Source of the DNA: an uncultured Planctomycetota bacterium
GTDB taxonomy: Bacteria > Planctomycetota > UBA1135 > GCA-002686595
Direction: 5' to 3'
Assembly: GCA_903928115.1 (NCBI GenBank)
Contig: CAIYPP010000113.1
Span: 62,001-126,000, forward strand
DNA length: 64,000 bases
The notes below the pieces were generated by a model. That model ran no database searches. It was not told the DNA's origin and saw only the letters and a list, made by a program, of their open reading frames with translations. A program made the position numbers and the translations under genes. This document shows positions 46,490 through 54,798 of the stretch, piece by piece; positions within the stretch are counted from its first letter, which is position 1, and every line of letters begins with the position of its first letter.

Positions 46490-47248
46490 ATGACGTCTCA
46501 AACGCCGAGGGTCGTGCTCTTGGGTGCGAGCAACCTCGCGCAGGGGCTCGAGCTTGCCGTCGACGCGGCGCGCGCACACTTCGGCGGCCCTGTGGAGGTG
46601 CTGGCAGCGCTCGGCCGCGGCCGCTCCTACGGCATGCGCAGCCGCTTTCTGGTGCGCAGCTTGTCCGGAATCGACTCGTGCGGTCTGTGGCGTGAGCTCG
46701 AACGACGGCCGAGCGCGCCGACGTGGTTCGTTGCGACGGACCTCGGCAACGACCTCGCGTTCGGTGCGCGGGCGGAGGTCGTCGAGACGTGGGTGGAGCG
46801 CGCGGTCGCGCGGCTGCGCGCGTGCGGTGCCCGGGGGGTGCTGACCGGTCTGCCTCTCGCGCGACTCGAGCGGCTCTCCGCGCGTGAGTTCGAGCTCTAC
46901 AAGCGCGTGCTGTTTCCCTTCCAGCGCATGGAGCGGGAGGCGTTGCTCGTCGAAGCGCGCGAGCTGGAGCGGCGCTCCCGCGGGCTCGCGGAGAAACATG
47001 GATTGGCGCACATCGCACTCGAGGAGCGCTGGTATGGCGTGGATCCGATCCACTTCGCTCGCGGCGCGCGGCCCGAAGTCTGGCGCAGGCTGATCTCCGG
47101 TTGGGGAGCGACGTCGCGCGGTCTCGCTCCGGCGTCTCGCCGCAGCGGCTGGCTCTGGTACGAGGCCTCGCACGTCGCGGGCCTTGCGCTGGGGCGCGCC
47201 CAGCCCTGCGCCCGTCTCGAAGACGGAACAACTTTCTCGCTTTATTGA
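46490..47248 (+). CDS. SGNH-type hydrolase-like protein
   Basis: A 252-residue cytoplasmic protein. It begins VVLLGASNLAQG, which looks like the block I of SGNH hydrolases (Ser in GASN), contains DLGNDLAFG (block III-like Asn) and ends with DPIHFARG, the block V Asp-x-x-His. The order and spacing fit an SGNH/GDSL esterase fold; block II Gly is less clear. No signal peptide, so the substrate would be internal. Start ATG at 46490 follows a TAGAAC box by 9 nt. Moderately confident on family, none on substrate. Confidence 0.62.
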   Translation: MTSQTPRVVLLGASNLAQGLELAVDAARAHFGGPVEVLAALGRGRSYGMRSRFLVRSLSGIDSCGLWRELERRPSAPTWFVATDLGNDLAFGARAEVVETWVERAVARLRACGARGVLTGLPLARLERLSAREFELYKRVLFPFQRMEREALLVEARELERRSRGLAEKHGLAHIALEERWYGVDPIHFARGARPEVWRRLISGWGATSRGLAPASRRSGWLWYEASHVAGLALGRAQPCARLEDGTTFSLY

Positions 47249-47348
47249 GCTCGCCCAGCCGCGGGCGGCAGGGCGATCGTCGACTTTCCGCCGGCGGGCC
47301 GTCCCTGCGATTTGGAAAGTCGGGCCGCGGTCCGAAATACTGCTACCC

Positions 47349-48170
47349 ATGTCCCACGCAGAGCACGAGACCGACAGCCACTCCGGCCCGAGTTCCAACG
47401 GCGACGTCGCGCGCACCGCGAAGGAGCGCCACGCCATCGTCGTCGGCGCGAGCTCGGGGATGGGCGCCGCGCTCGTGGAGCAGCTCGCGAGCGAAGGCGT
47501 GTCGGTCGTCGCGCTCGCGCGGCGCAAGGACGCGCTCGACGCGCTCGCCGAGCGCTGCAAGCACGCGCCAGGGCGAGTGATTCCGATCGCGCACGACGTG
47601 CACGACTATGACTCCGTGCCCGCGCTCTTCGAGCGCTGCGTGCGCGAGCTCGGCGGGCTCGACCTCTTCGTCTACGCCACCGGCATCATGACCGAGGTCG
47701 GTCCGCAGGAATTCGACACGCGCAAGGACATCGAGATGCTCGCCGTCAACGTCGGCGGCTGCATGGCGTGGACCAACGAGGTCGCCAAGCTCTTGCGCAC
47801 CCAGCGCTCGGGCACGATCGTCGGCATCAGCTCGATCGCGGGGGAGCGCGGCCGCAAGGGCAATCCGGTCTACGGCGCGAGCAAGGCCGCGATGAACCAC
47901 TATCTCGAGGCGCTGCGCAACCGCCTCGCGGACTACGGCGTGCACGTGTGCACGATCAAGCCGGGCTTCGTCGAGACGGCGATGCTCGCGCAAGCGCGTG
48001 CGCAGGGGCGAACGATTCAGGGTGCCATCACGGCCGAGGCTGCGGCGCGCTCGATCCTGCGTGCGGCGCGCGCGCGTCGCAACGAGGTCTTCGTGCCGTT
48101 CAAGTGGACGCTGGTCGCCGCCGTGATCCGGAACATCCCGTCGTTCCTGTTCAAAGGCATGAACATCTAG
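47349..48170 (+). CDS. Short-chain dehydrogenase (DprE2-like)
   Basis: A 273-residue classical SDR with the cofactor motif VVGASSGMGAAL, the structural Asn region VYATGIMTE, the catalytic Ser in GISSIAGERG, and Tyr/Lys in PVYGASKAAM. The C-terminal part ends in a hydrophobic segment (PSFLFKGMNI) as in membrane-associated SDRs. It is followed 8 nt later by an FAD-dependent oxidase homologous to DprE1; in mycobacteria the DprE1/DprE2 pair epimerises decaprenylphosphoryl-ribose to arabinose. The same gene order here suggests a two-step oxidation/reduction of a polyprenyl-linked or free sugar. Which sugar is unknown. Confidence 0.83.
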   Translation: MSHAEHETDSHSGPSSNGDVARTAKERHAIVVGASSGMGAALVEQLASEGVSVVALARRKDALDALAERCKHAPGRVIPIAHDVHDYDSVPALFERCVRELGGLDLFVYATGIMTEVGPQEFDTRKDIEMLAVNVGGCMAWTNEVAKLLRTQRSGTIVGISSIAGERGRKGNPVYGASKAAMNHYLEALRNRLADYGVHVCTIKPGFVETAMLAQARAQGRTIQGAITAEAAARSILRAARARRNEVFVPFKWTLVAAVIRNIPSFLFKGMNI

Positions 48171-48178
48171 GCCGCGCC

Positions 48179-49642
48179 ATGCACGTTCTTTCGCTGCGTC
48201 CGCGCGCCGGCATCGAGTCGTCCTACGAGTACGTGGAAGGCTGGGGCATGGCCGTCGGCATGCACGCGCGCGTGTTGCGTCCGCGCTCGACGGAAGAGAT
48301 CGCGCAGTGCTACGAGCTTGCGCGCGCCGCGGGCTCGACCTTGACGTTCCGTGGTGGCGGCAACAGCTACGGCGACGCGAGCACCCCGGGCGCGGGCATG
48401 GTGCTCGACGTATCGCGCATGAACCGCGTTCTCTCGTTCGACTCCACGACCGGCATCGCGACGCTGGAGCCCGGCGTCACGATCGAGAAGCTCTGGAAGA
48501 CGATCCTTCCGCTCGGATTCTGGCCGCGCGTGGTGAGCGGCACGATGTTTCCCACGGTCGCGGGCGCGCTCGCGGCGAACATCCACGGCAAGAACAACTT
48601 CGCGGTGGGCACGATCGGCGATGCGTGCCTCGAGTTCGACCTCGTGCTGCCGAGCGGTGAGGTCAAGACGTGCAACCGCGAGCGCGAGAGCGAGCTCTTT
48701 CACGCGGCGATCGGCGGCTTCGGCATGCTCGGCTGCTTCAGCCGCATCGTCCTGCAGACCAAGCGCGTCTACTCGGGCAACGTTCGCGTGCGCGGCGAGA
48801 GCACCCGCGACCTGCGCGAGATGATGCAGTACTTCGAAGCGCACAAGTGCACGAGCGACTACCTCGTCGGCTGGATCGACTGCTTCTCGGGTGGCGACGC
48901 GAGCGGACGCGGCCTGATCCACGATGCGCAGAACCTCCACGCGGGCGAGGACACCGACCCTGCTCGCTCGCTGACCGTCGCGCATCAGGAACTGCCCGCG
49001 AACATCCTCGGGCTGTTTCCGAAGTCGCAGGTCTGGCGGATTCTGCGGCTCTTCAACCACGACCTCGGCATGCGCACGATCAACGCGGCGAAGTACGTCG
49101 CCGGACGCATGGAGGGCATGGGGCAGCCGTACTTGCAGTCCCACGCGGGCTTCTCGTTCCTGCTCGACTACGTTCCGAACTGGAAGTGGGCTTATGGCCG
49201 CGCGCGCGCGACCCACGGGCTCATCCAGTATCAGCCGTTCGTTCCGCACGCCGTGGCGCACGACGTTCACAGCGAGATCCTGGAGCGCTGCCGTCGCGCA
49301 GGGCACGTGCCGTACCTCGGAGTGTTCAAGCGCCACCGTCCCGATCCTTTCTGGCTGACGCACGCCGTCGACGGCTGGAGCTTTGCGCTCGACTTCAAGG
49401 TCGATCCCGCGCGGCGCGAGGGGCTTTGGAAGCTCTGTGACGAGCTCACGGAGCTCGTGATCGGCGCCGGCGGGCGCTTCTACTTCGCGAAGGACCTCGT
49501 AATCGCCGCAGAAGACACCGCGCGGTTCCTGCCGCAGGAGCGGCTCGCCGCGTTCGCGAGGCTCAAGCGCGCCTGCGACCCCGAGACGTTGATCGAGGGC
49601 CAGTTGTATCGGCGCGCGTTCCGCGACTGGATCGCGGCTTGA
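48179..49642 (+). CDS. FAD-linked oxidase, DprE1-like
   Basis: A 487-residue FAD-binding (PCMH-type) oxidase. Motifs shared with DprE1: GWGMAVGMHARVLRP, the FAD loop FRGGGNSYGDAS, NIHGKNNF, the GRARATHGLIQYQPFVP block, YLGVFKRH, and GGRFYFAKD. The Cys of mycobacterial DprE1 (WNICVDF, target of covalent inhibitors) is replaced here (WSFALDF). It has no signal or membrane helix. Its start is 8 nt after the SDR stop, so the two form an operon. Predicted role: oxidation of the 2-hydroxyl of a ribose-like sugar, with the SDR doing the return reduction. Inference from family and context. Confidence 0.85.
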   Translation: MHVLSLRPRAGIESSYEYVEGWGMAVGMHARVLRPRSTEEIAQCYELARAAGSTLTFRGGGNSYGDASTPGAGMVLDVSRMNRVLSFDSTTGIATLEPGVTIEKLWKTILPLGFWPRVVSGTMFPTVAGALAANIHGKNNFAVGTIGDACLEFDLVLPSGEVKTCNRERESELFHAAIGGFGMLGCFSRIVLQTKRVYSGNVRVRGESTRDLREMMQYFEAHKCTSDYLVGWIDCFSGGDASGRGLIHDAQNLHAGEDTDPARSLTVAHQELPANILGLFPKSQVWRILRLFNHDLGMRTINAAKYVAGRMEGMGQPYLQSHAGFSFLLDYVPNWKWAYGRARATHGLIQYQPFVPHAVAHDVHSEILERCRRAGHVPYLGVFKRHRPDPFWLTHAVDGWSFALDFKVDPARREGLWKLCDELTELVIGAGGRFYFAKDLVIAAEDTARFLPQERLAAFARLKRACDPETLIEGQLYRRAFRDWIAA

Positions 49643-49649
49643 GCGGCGC

Positions 49650-50381
49650 TCACTCCTCGAAGCGCGCGTAGGTCCGCCGCGCGGGAACCTGCTCGACGCG
49701 GTCCTCTTCGGCGATCCACGCCGAGAGCTTGCCGCCCCACACGCAGCCGGTGTCGAGGCCGCGGAGCTTCGGGCGCAGGACGAGCTGCATGCGCGCCCAG
49801 TGTCCGTAGACCACGGTGCGTCGGTCGCCGACGCGCGATTCGAACCAGTGCTCGAACCACGGGCGGAAGCGACCACCGGGCGGCGGCGGATCCTGCTTGG
49901 AGAGCTTGCCTTCGCGCGTCGTGGCTCGTGCGCGCGTCGCAAAGTCGATGCGCTCGTCGCTTTGCAGCGGGTCGAGTCCTGCGAGCTCGCGCTCGGGGTC
50001 GGCCCAGGCGGGATGGAGAGCCGCGTGCACGAGCCACACGTCGTCCCACCTGCGACAGAACGGGAGCGAACCCAGCCATGCGAGGAGCTCTCCACGATCC
50101 TCGGCCGCGAGGACTTCAGCGGTCGTGTCGCCCGGACGCAGCTCTCGCAGCCCTGCCGCGACCTTCAGCAGGCTCACGTCGTGGTTGCCGAGCACGCCGC
50201 CCGTACGCAGCGTGCGCAAGAGTCGCAGTGTGCCGAGCGAGTCCGGCCCCCGGTTCACGAGGTCGCCGACGGGGTGGAGTTCGTCGGCCGAAGGGTCGAA
50301 TCGGACCTTCTCGAGCAGCGTCTCGAGCTCCTCACGACAGCCCTGGATGTCCCCGACGAAGATGCGCCGCACGCTGAACAC
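49650..50381 (-). CDS. apaH: ApaH-like symmetrical bis(5'-nucleosyl)-tetraphosphatase
   Basis: A 243-residue metallophosphoesterase of the PPP family. IFVGDIQGC, GDLVNRGPDS, GVLGNHD, VHAALHPAW and YGHWA supply the full set of metal and catalytic residues. ApaH splits diadenosine tetraphosphate into two ADP and can decap RNA. The GTG at 50381 (VFSVRR) has GGAG six nt upstream and is preferred; GTG at 50372 is the alternative. It converges on the DprE1-like gene and is divergent from the next gene. Confidence 0.82.
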   Translation of the reverse strand: MFSVRRIFVGDIQGCREELETLLEKVRFDPSADELHPVGDLVNRGPDSLGTLRLLRTLRTGGVLGNHDVSLLKVAAGLRELRPGDTTAEVLAAEDRGELLAWLGSLPFCRRWDDVWLVHAALHPAWADPERELAGLDPLQSDERIDFATRARATTREGKLSKQDPPPPGGRFRPWFEHWFESRVGDRRTVVYGHWARMQLVLRPKLRGLDTGCVWGGKLSAWIAEEDRVEQVPARRTYARFEE

Positions 50382-50429
50382 GTTAGCTCCGCAGCGTGCG
50401 GATGGAAGTCTCGCGACCTCGACCCCACA

Positions 50430-51038
50430 ATGCTCGACATGTCGTCTCAGGAATCTTCCGTGGCGCCCACATGGCGCGTGAACGGGCTCGCGTTCGTGAT
50501 CGGGCTCGTGGTGCTCGGCCTCGGCGCGGGAGTGCTGCTCTATCGCTGGCGAGCCTCGCAGGTCGCCACGATGATCGAGCGCGACCTCTCGACGCTGCCG
50601 CAGGATCCCGAGGCGCGGCTGCAGCGCTGGCTCGACGACTACGGGCGCGTGATCCTTCGACAGGCGCTGGTGCAGCTGCGCTACGAGGCAGAGAAGCCGT
50701 GGATCTTGAGCCACACGCGCGCCGCGGTGCGCAACTCCTCGGCGCAGGAAGTGTGGGGGATCGACCTCGGCGAGCTGCCGGAGGGACTCGCGCGACGCGA
50801 GGGCCTCGCGATCGTGCTGGAGCTGCCCGCTGCCCACGTGCTGATGACGGGAGCCATCGGCGGTGACAAGGCCCTCAACGTCCCTCACTTCGAGCCCGCG
50901 GCTCCGCCGTTCGACGCCGACGCACGCGTGCGCTCGATCGTCGAGTGGTCGCTCGCCAAGGTGGGCCGCTCGCTCGGGCGCGACGTACCGGGGGCCTCGC
51001 TGCGCGTCGAGACGCTCTCCGGAGTCCGCGATGGCTGA
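50430..51038 (+). CDS. Single-pass membrane protein of unknown function
   Basis: A 202-residue protein with one N-terminal membrane helix (about residues 19-37, LAFVIGLVVLGLGAGVLL) and a soluble C-terminal part of about 165 residues, with no domain I recognise. ATG at 50439 is an alternative start three codons later. The gene overlaps the next by 8 bases, so they are co-transcribed. Divergent from apaH. Confidence 0.65.
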   Translation: MLDMSSQESSVAPTWRVNGLAFVIGLVVLGLGAGVLLYRWRASQVATMIERDLSTLPQDPEARLQRWLDDYGRVILRQALVQLRYEAEKPWILSHTRAAVRNSSAQEVWGIDLGELPEGLARREGLAIVLELPAAHVLMTGAIGGDKALNVPHFEPAAPPFDADARVRSIVEWSLAKVGRSLGRDVPGASLRVETLSGVRDG

Positions 51039-51246
51039 GCCTCGCGTCCCCGCGTGGAAGGCACTGCTGGCGCTGGCCGCGGTGCTCGGGGGGCTCGGGG
51101 TGCTCGCCAACTCGGGCGTCGCCGCTCTGGAGCTCGTCCCCGACGCCGCACCGCTCTTCGGGAACTTGGACGAGGCGCTCGCGACCGTGGCGCTCGTCTG
51201 GGGGCTGTGGGTGCTCTTCCGACGCTCGGCTGGGACTTCGCGCTGA
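51031..51246 (+). CDS. Small membrane protein, DUF1232-like
   Basis: A 71-residue protein with two hydrophobic segments (LLALAAVLGGLGVLAN and ALATVALVWGLWVLF). The middle LVPDAAPLFGNLDEAL recalls the Pro-Asp ... Leu-Asp-Glu pattern of DUF1232. Its ATG overlaps the stop of the previous gene by 8 bases, so it is translationally coupled to it. Function unknown. Confidence 0.6.
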   Translation: MAEPRVPAWKALLALAAVLGGLGVLANSGVAALELVPDAAPLFGNLDEALATVALVWGLWVLFRRSAGTSR

Positions 51247-51335
51247 GGCGAGTTCGGGGCTCGCCCTCGGGAGGAGGCGCTCCCCCCTCGGCGTGGTGTA
51301 GGCTCCCTAGGGGCCCTTCCCGCCCCGCCTGCCGC

Positions 51336-53237
51336 ATGTCTCGAAAATCTCCGCCGACGACGCTGGCCACGCGCATTCTTGGAGCGCTGGCGTGGAGCGC
51401 GTTGCTCGCCCTCACCGACACGCTGCTCGTCCGTAGCGAGTATCACCACCGCGAGCCGAGTCTCTGGTTGTTCGTGGAGTCGTACGCGCTCTGGATGTCG
51501 TTTGCGCTGATCACGCTGCCGTGGACGTGGCTCGTCGATCGCGCGCTGCGCGGCATTCTGGCGCTTCGAAAGTTCGATCACCCTTTGCATGCCTGCGCGC
51601 GGCACCTGCTTTGGACGCTCTTGCCTGTCGCGCTGCACGCCCACCTCGACCGATACACCTCGCTCGGAGGCGATGTGTCGGCGCTGAAGAGCGCGACGCC
51701 ATGGCTCCTCGCTATCGGCGGGGCTGTGGGCCTCTTTGCAGTCATCGCGGTGCTCGTTCGCATCCTCGAGCGCGCGTCGCTCGCTTGGCTATGGCTGATC
51801 TTTGTCGTCGTTCCTTGGCCTGTAGCGGCGCTCGTCACGCTGCACTCAGGGAGCGCTTCGCCGTTTGGTTCCGCGCGCGCCGATGTCCCGAACGTGCTGC
51901 TCCTCGTGTGGGACACCACGCGAGCCGACGCCTTGACGCCCTATGGGTATGACCGCGACACGACGCCGAGTCTCGCCCGTTTCGCCGAGCAGTCGCTGCG
52001 CTTCGAGAACTCGCGCTCGGTCTCGACGTACACGCTGACCTCGCACCTCTCGATGCTCACGGGCGTCTATCCGTCGCACCACGGCGCGCGGCTCACACGC
52101 CAGTTCTTCCGGCCTTGGGCGACCCCGACGGTGGTCCGCGACTTCCGTGAGGCGGGCTATCGCACGGCGGCGTTCGTCGGCACGGACGTCTTGCGCGCGC
52201 AGAGCGGCATCAACTACGCCTTCGAGGTGTACGACGATCGCGTCGATCCGTGGGTGAGCTACACGCACGCTTGGGCGCTCGTACACGATGTACAGTCCGT
52301 CCTTGCCAAGCGCGTGCCCGGGCTTGGGTCCAACGGGAATCCCCACGGATTCCAAGACTTTCAGCGGCCGGCGTCGGAGGTGCTCGCGGAGGCGCTGCGC
52401 TGGATCGAGGGCGACGACCCGCGGCCGTGGTTCTGCTTCGTCAACCTGTACGACGCGCACTGGCCGTATCTCCCCGACTCGACAGCGCGCGAGCGGTTCG
52501 TGCGTCCCTACGACGGTCCGGTCGATGGTTACGCACTGCGCGGCGACCGTGTTCGCAGCGAGAAGCTTGAGCTCGGCGCTGCCGACGCGGCGCACCTGCG
52601 CGACTTGTACGACGCCGAGCTCTGGTCGCTCGACTGCGAAGTCGACCGTTTCCTTGCGAACCTCGACCTTGCGCGCACGGCGGTGGTGATGACCTCGGAT
52701 CATGGCGAGGCCTTTGGCGAGCACGGTCAGTACGAGCACAAGGACGTGCTCGAATGTCACACGCGCGTGCCGCTACTCGTGCGCGCCGCCGGCGCGGCGA
52801 CGGGCCGCGACGTGTCCGAGCCCGTCCATGGCATCGACGTCGCGCCGACGCTGCTCGCGCTCGCGGGTCTGCCGATTCGCGAAGGTCAGTACGGACGCAG
52901 CCTACTCGGCCCGCTGGAGCCGGAGCGTCGGCTGCTCGTCGAGAACCGTGACAACGTCGACCCCAGCCTCGTGAAGCTCGCGCTCTATGAGGGCTTCTGG
53001 AAGCTCGTCGAGGAGGGCGGTGGGACGCGTGCGAGCGTCTGGCGGCTCTACGACCTTTCGGCGGACCCCGGCGAGACCCGCGACCTCGCCTCGGAGCGCC
53101 CTGAGGTGCTGGAACGGCTCAAGCGGGCCCTCGCGGAGCTCCGCAAGGGCTGGGGAGCGGACGACGCTCGCGACGGGCGCGTTCAGCGCGTCGGAAACAC
53201 CGATGCGCTCGATGCGCTCGGGTACGGGGGCGACTGA
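51336..53237 (+). CDS. Membrane-anchored sulfatase-family enzyme with Thr-type active site
   Basis: A 633-residue protein. The N-terminal about 180 residues hold five membrane helices. Residues about 185-560 are a sulfatase-fold domain: LLVWDTTRADALTPYGYDR (first metal Asp), the nucleophile loop STYTLTSHLSMLTG, PWFCFVNLYDAHWPY, and VVMTSDHGEAFGEHGQYEH (Asp-His metal site). The loop lacks the Cys/Ser-x-Pro-x-Arg needed for formylglycine, so this is not a classical sulfatase; Thr/Ser nucleophile types include phosphoethanolamine and phosphoglycerol transferases. The active site faces the periplasm. A TAGGCT box lies 31 nt before the start. Confidence 0.8.
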   Translation: MSRKSPPTTLATRILGALAWSALLALTDTLLVRSEYHHREPSLWLFVESYALWMSFALITLPWTWLVDRALRGILALRKFDHPLHACARHLLWTLLPVALHAHLDRYTSLGGDVSALKSATPWLLAIGGAVGLFAVIAVLVRILERASLAWLWLIFVVVPWPVAALVTLHSGSASPFGSARADVPNVLLLVWDTTRADALTPYGYDRDTTPSLARFAEQSLRFENSRSVSTYTLTSHLSMLTGVYPSHHGARLTRQFFRPWATPTVVRDFREAGYRTAAFVGTDVLRAQSGINYAFEVYDDRVDPWVSYTHAWALVHDVQSVLAKRVPGLGSNGNPHGFQDFQRPASEVLAEALRWIEGDDPRPWFCFVNLYDAHWPYLPDSTARERFVRPYDGPVDGYALRGDRVRSEKLELGAADAAHLRDLYDAELWSLDCEVDRFLANLDLARTAVVMTSDHGEAFGEHGQYEHKDVLECHTRVPLLVRAAGAATGRDVSEPVHGIDVAPTLLALAGLPIREGQYGRSLLGPLEPERRLLVENRDNVDPSLVKLALYEGFWKLVEEGGGTRASVWRLYDLSADPGETRDLASERPEVLERLKRALAELRKGWGADDARDGRVQRVGNTDALDALGYGGD

Positions 53238-53299
53238 GCGCCGGAGCGGCCGCGGGGCCCTGCGGGAGGGGCTCGAGGGCCGCGCCGCGCTCTGGGGCT

Positions 53300-53329
53300 T
53301 GCCCCTGAGCGGTCGGGGCGCCATACTCT
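53300..53329 (+). promoter_or_regulatory. Promoter of the small basic protein gene
   Basis: TTGCCC (53300-53305) and TACTCT (53324-53329), 18-nt spacing, 59 nt before the ATG at 53389. Confidence 0.4.
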
Positions 53330-53388
53330 TCGCCCTTCGAGCCTCGCCCGTCGGCGGGGCGCTCCACGCCCTCGAACGCCCCACAGCC

Positions 53389-53529
53389 ATGGCCAACTCC
53401 CGCTTCAAGAACGGCGGCCCCACGCGCGGCCGCAAGCGCGTCAAGCGCATCGGCATGAACTCCGGCAAGATCCTCAAGCTGGGGCGCCAGAAGAAGCCGC
53501 GCCGCGGCCGCGACTACACGCGCCTCTAA
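53389..53529 (+). CDS. 46-residue very basic protein
   Basis: A short open frame with ATG after a recognisable promoter. The 46 residues are rich in Arg, Lys and Gly (GPTRGRKRVKRIG, RQKKPRRGRDY) with almost no acidic residues. Length and composition are like small ribosomal or nucleic-acid-binding proteins (bL34 size), but it does not match bL34, bL36 or Thx as I know them. The clean start/stop and independent promoter support a real gene. Possibly a lineage-specific ribosome-associated protein. Confidence 0.6.
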   Translation: MANSRFKNGGPTRGRKRVKRIGMNSGKILKLGRQKKPRRGRDYTRL

Positions 53530-53605
53530 GCCGAGCGCTGTCCGAATCGAACCTGCGGGCGCTCCCGACTCGTTGGGGCGCCTGCTTTCGTGTCGAGAGG
53601 CTTCG

Positions 53606-54790
53606 ATGAACGTTCGCGACGGGTTGCTGGCTCTGGGTTGCTCCGCGCTCGCCGCGTGCGAGCGCGACAACTCCGGCGTCGGTTGGGTGGACCCTCCCGC
53701 AGCGGTGGGCGCTCGCTCGTTTTCGCTCGCCCCGGAGCCGAGCGGTGGCCTCCGCCTGACGTGGCTCGAGGGACGCGAGGAGCTCGCCCTGCGCAGTGCG
53801 GTGCTGCATGCGGACGAGTGGGGTGAACCTCGAACACTGGCCTCGGGCAGCAACTGGTTCGTGAACTGGGCCGATGTGCCCCGTGCGAGCGCGGCGCCGA
53901 GCGGAGCCGTGCTCGCGACGTACCTCGAGCGCAGCGGCACGGCGACCTACGACTACCGAGTGCGTGCGGTCCTCGACGGGGGCGTGCCCCAGACTCTGCA
54001 CGACGACGCCGGCGTGGGGGAGCACGGTTTCGTTTCGTTGGTTCCGCGCGGCGATGCGGGTTGGCTCGCGGTGTGGCTCGACGGTCGCGCGACGACCGGT
54101 CACCACGACGGCATGGGCGAGATGCAGCTGCGTGCGCGCAGCGTGGCGCTCGATGGCGCGCTCGGCCCCGAGTTGCTTCTCGACCCGCGCGTCTGTGATT
54201 GCTGCGCGACGGCGGCGGTTCGCACGGCGAGCGGCGATGTGCTCGTCGTGTATCGCGATCGCAGCGCCGACGAGGTGCGCGACTTCTCGGCGATTTCCGT
54301 GCGTGCGGATGGAACCGTGGGCGCGAGCGTTCCGGTCTCCGACGACGGCTGGAAGATCCCCGGATGCCCGGTCAATGGGGCCGCGCTCGCGGCGCGGGAC
54401 GGGGAAGTTGCGGTCGCGTGGTTCACGCTCGGGGCAGAGAGCCGTGCGCGCGTCGCGGTGGCGTTCTCGCGCGATGGTGGCGCGAGCTTCTCTTCGCCCT
54501 TGCAGGTTTCGTCGACCGAGACGGATGGCTTCGTCGACTGCGCCTACGACGGGCGCGGCGCGCTGTGGGTGACTTGGCTGGAGCGTCCCGTGCGCGAGCG
54601 CGGGGAGTGGCGGCTCGCCAAGATCGAGAACGGAGTCGTCGGACCGGCTCGCACGCTCGCGCGCACGGTCCCCGGTCGCGCAGCGGGGCTCGCGCGGCTC
54701 GGAACTCTCTCGGATCGCCTGTGTTTCGTGTGGCTCGAGTCCGGAGACGAGCCGCGCTTGCGAGTGCAGCTCGTCTCGACGCAGGAGTGA
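53606..54790 (+). CDS. Lipoprotein with sialidase-like propeller
   Basis: A 394-residue protein with a lipoprotein signal (GLLALGCSALAACERD, LAAC lipobox). The rest is a repeated beta-propeller with Ser/Asp box-like motifs (SRDGGASFSSP, WLDGRATTG, YRDRSADEVRDFS) as in exo-alpha-sialidase-like proteins, and a conserved CDCC cluster at about residue 195. No sialidase Arg triad can be verified. Probably a periplasmic binding or hydrolase-like protein. The start MNVRDG was chosen for the signal peptide. It converges on the peptidase gene. Confidence 0.68.
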   Translation: MNVRDGLLALGCSALAACERDNSGVGWVDPPAAVGARSFSLAPEPSGGLRLTWLEGREELALRSAVLHADEWGEPRTLASGSNWFVNWADVPRASAAPSGAVLATYLERSGTATYDYRVRAVLDGGVPQTLHDDAGVGEHGFVSLVPRGDAGWLAVWLDGRATTGHHDGMGEMQLRARSVALDGALGPELLLDPRVCDCCATAAVRTASGDVLVVYRDRSADEVRDFSAISVRADGTVGASVPVSDDGWKIPGCPVNGAALAARDGEVAVAWFTLGAESRARVAVAFSRDGGASFSSPLQVSSTETDGFVDCAYDGRGALWVTWLERPVRERGEWRLAKIENGVVGPARTLARTVPGRAAGLARLGTLSDRLCFVWLESGDEPRLRVQLVSTQE

Positions 54791-54798
54791 CGTCGAGG

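Noticed and set aside
51336-53237. Classical arylsulfatase
   Set aside because: The Cys/Ser-x-Pro-x-Arg formylglycine motif is absent.
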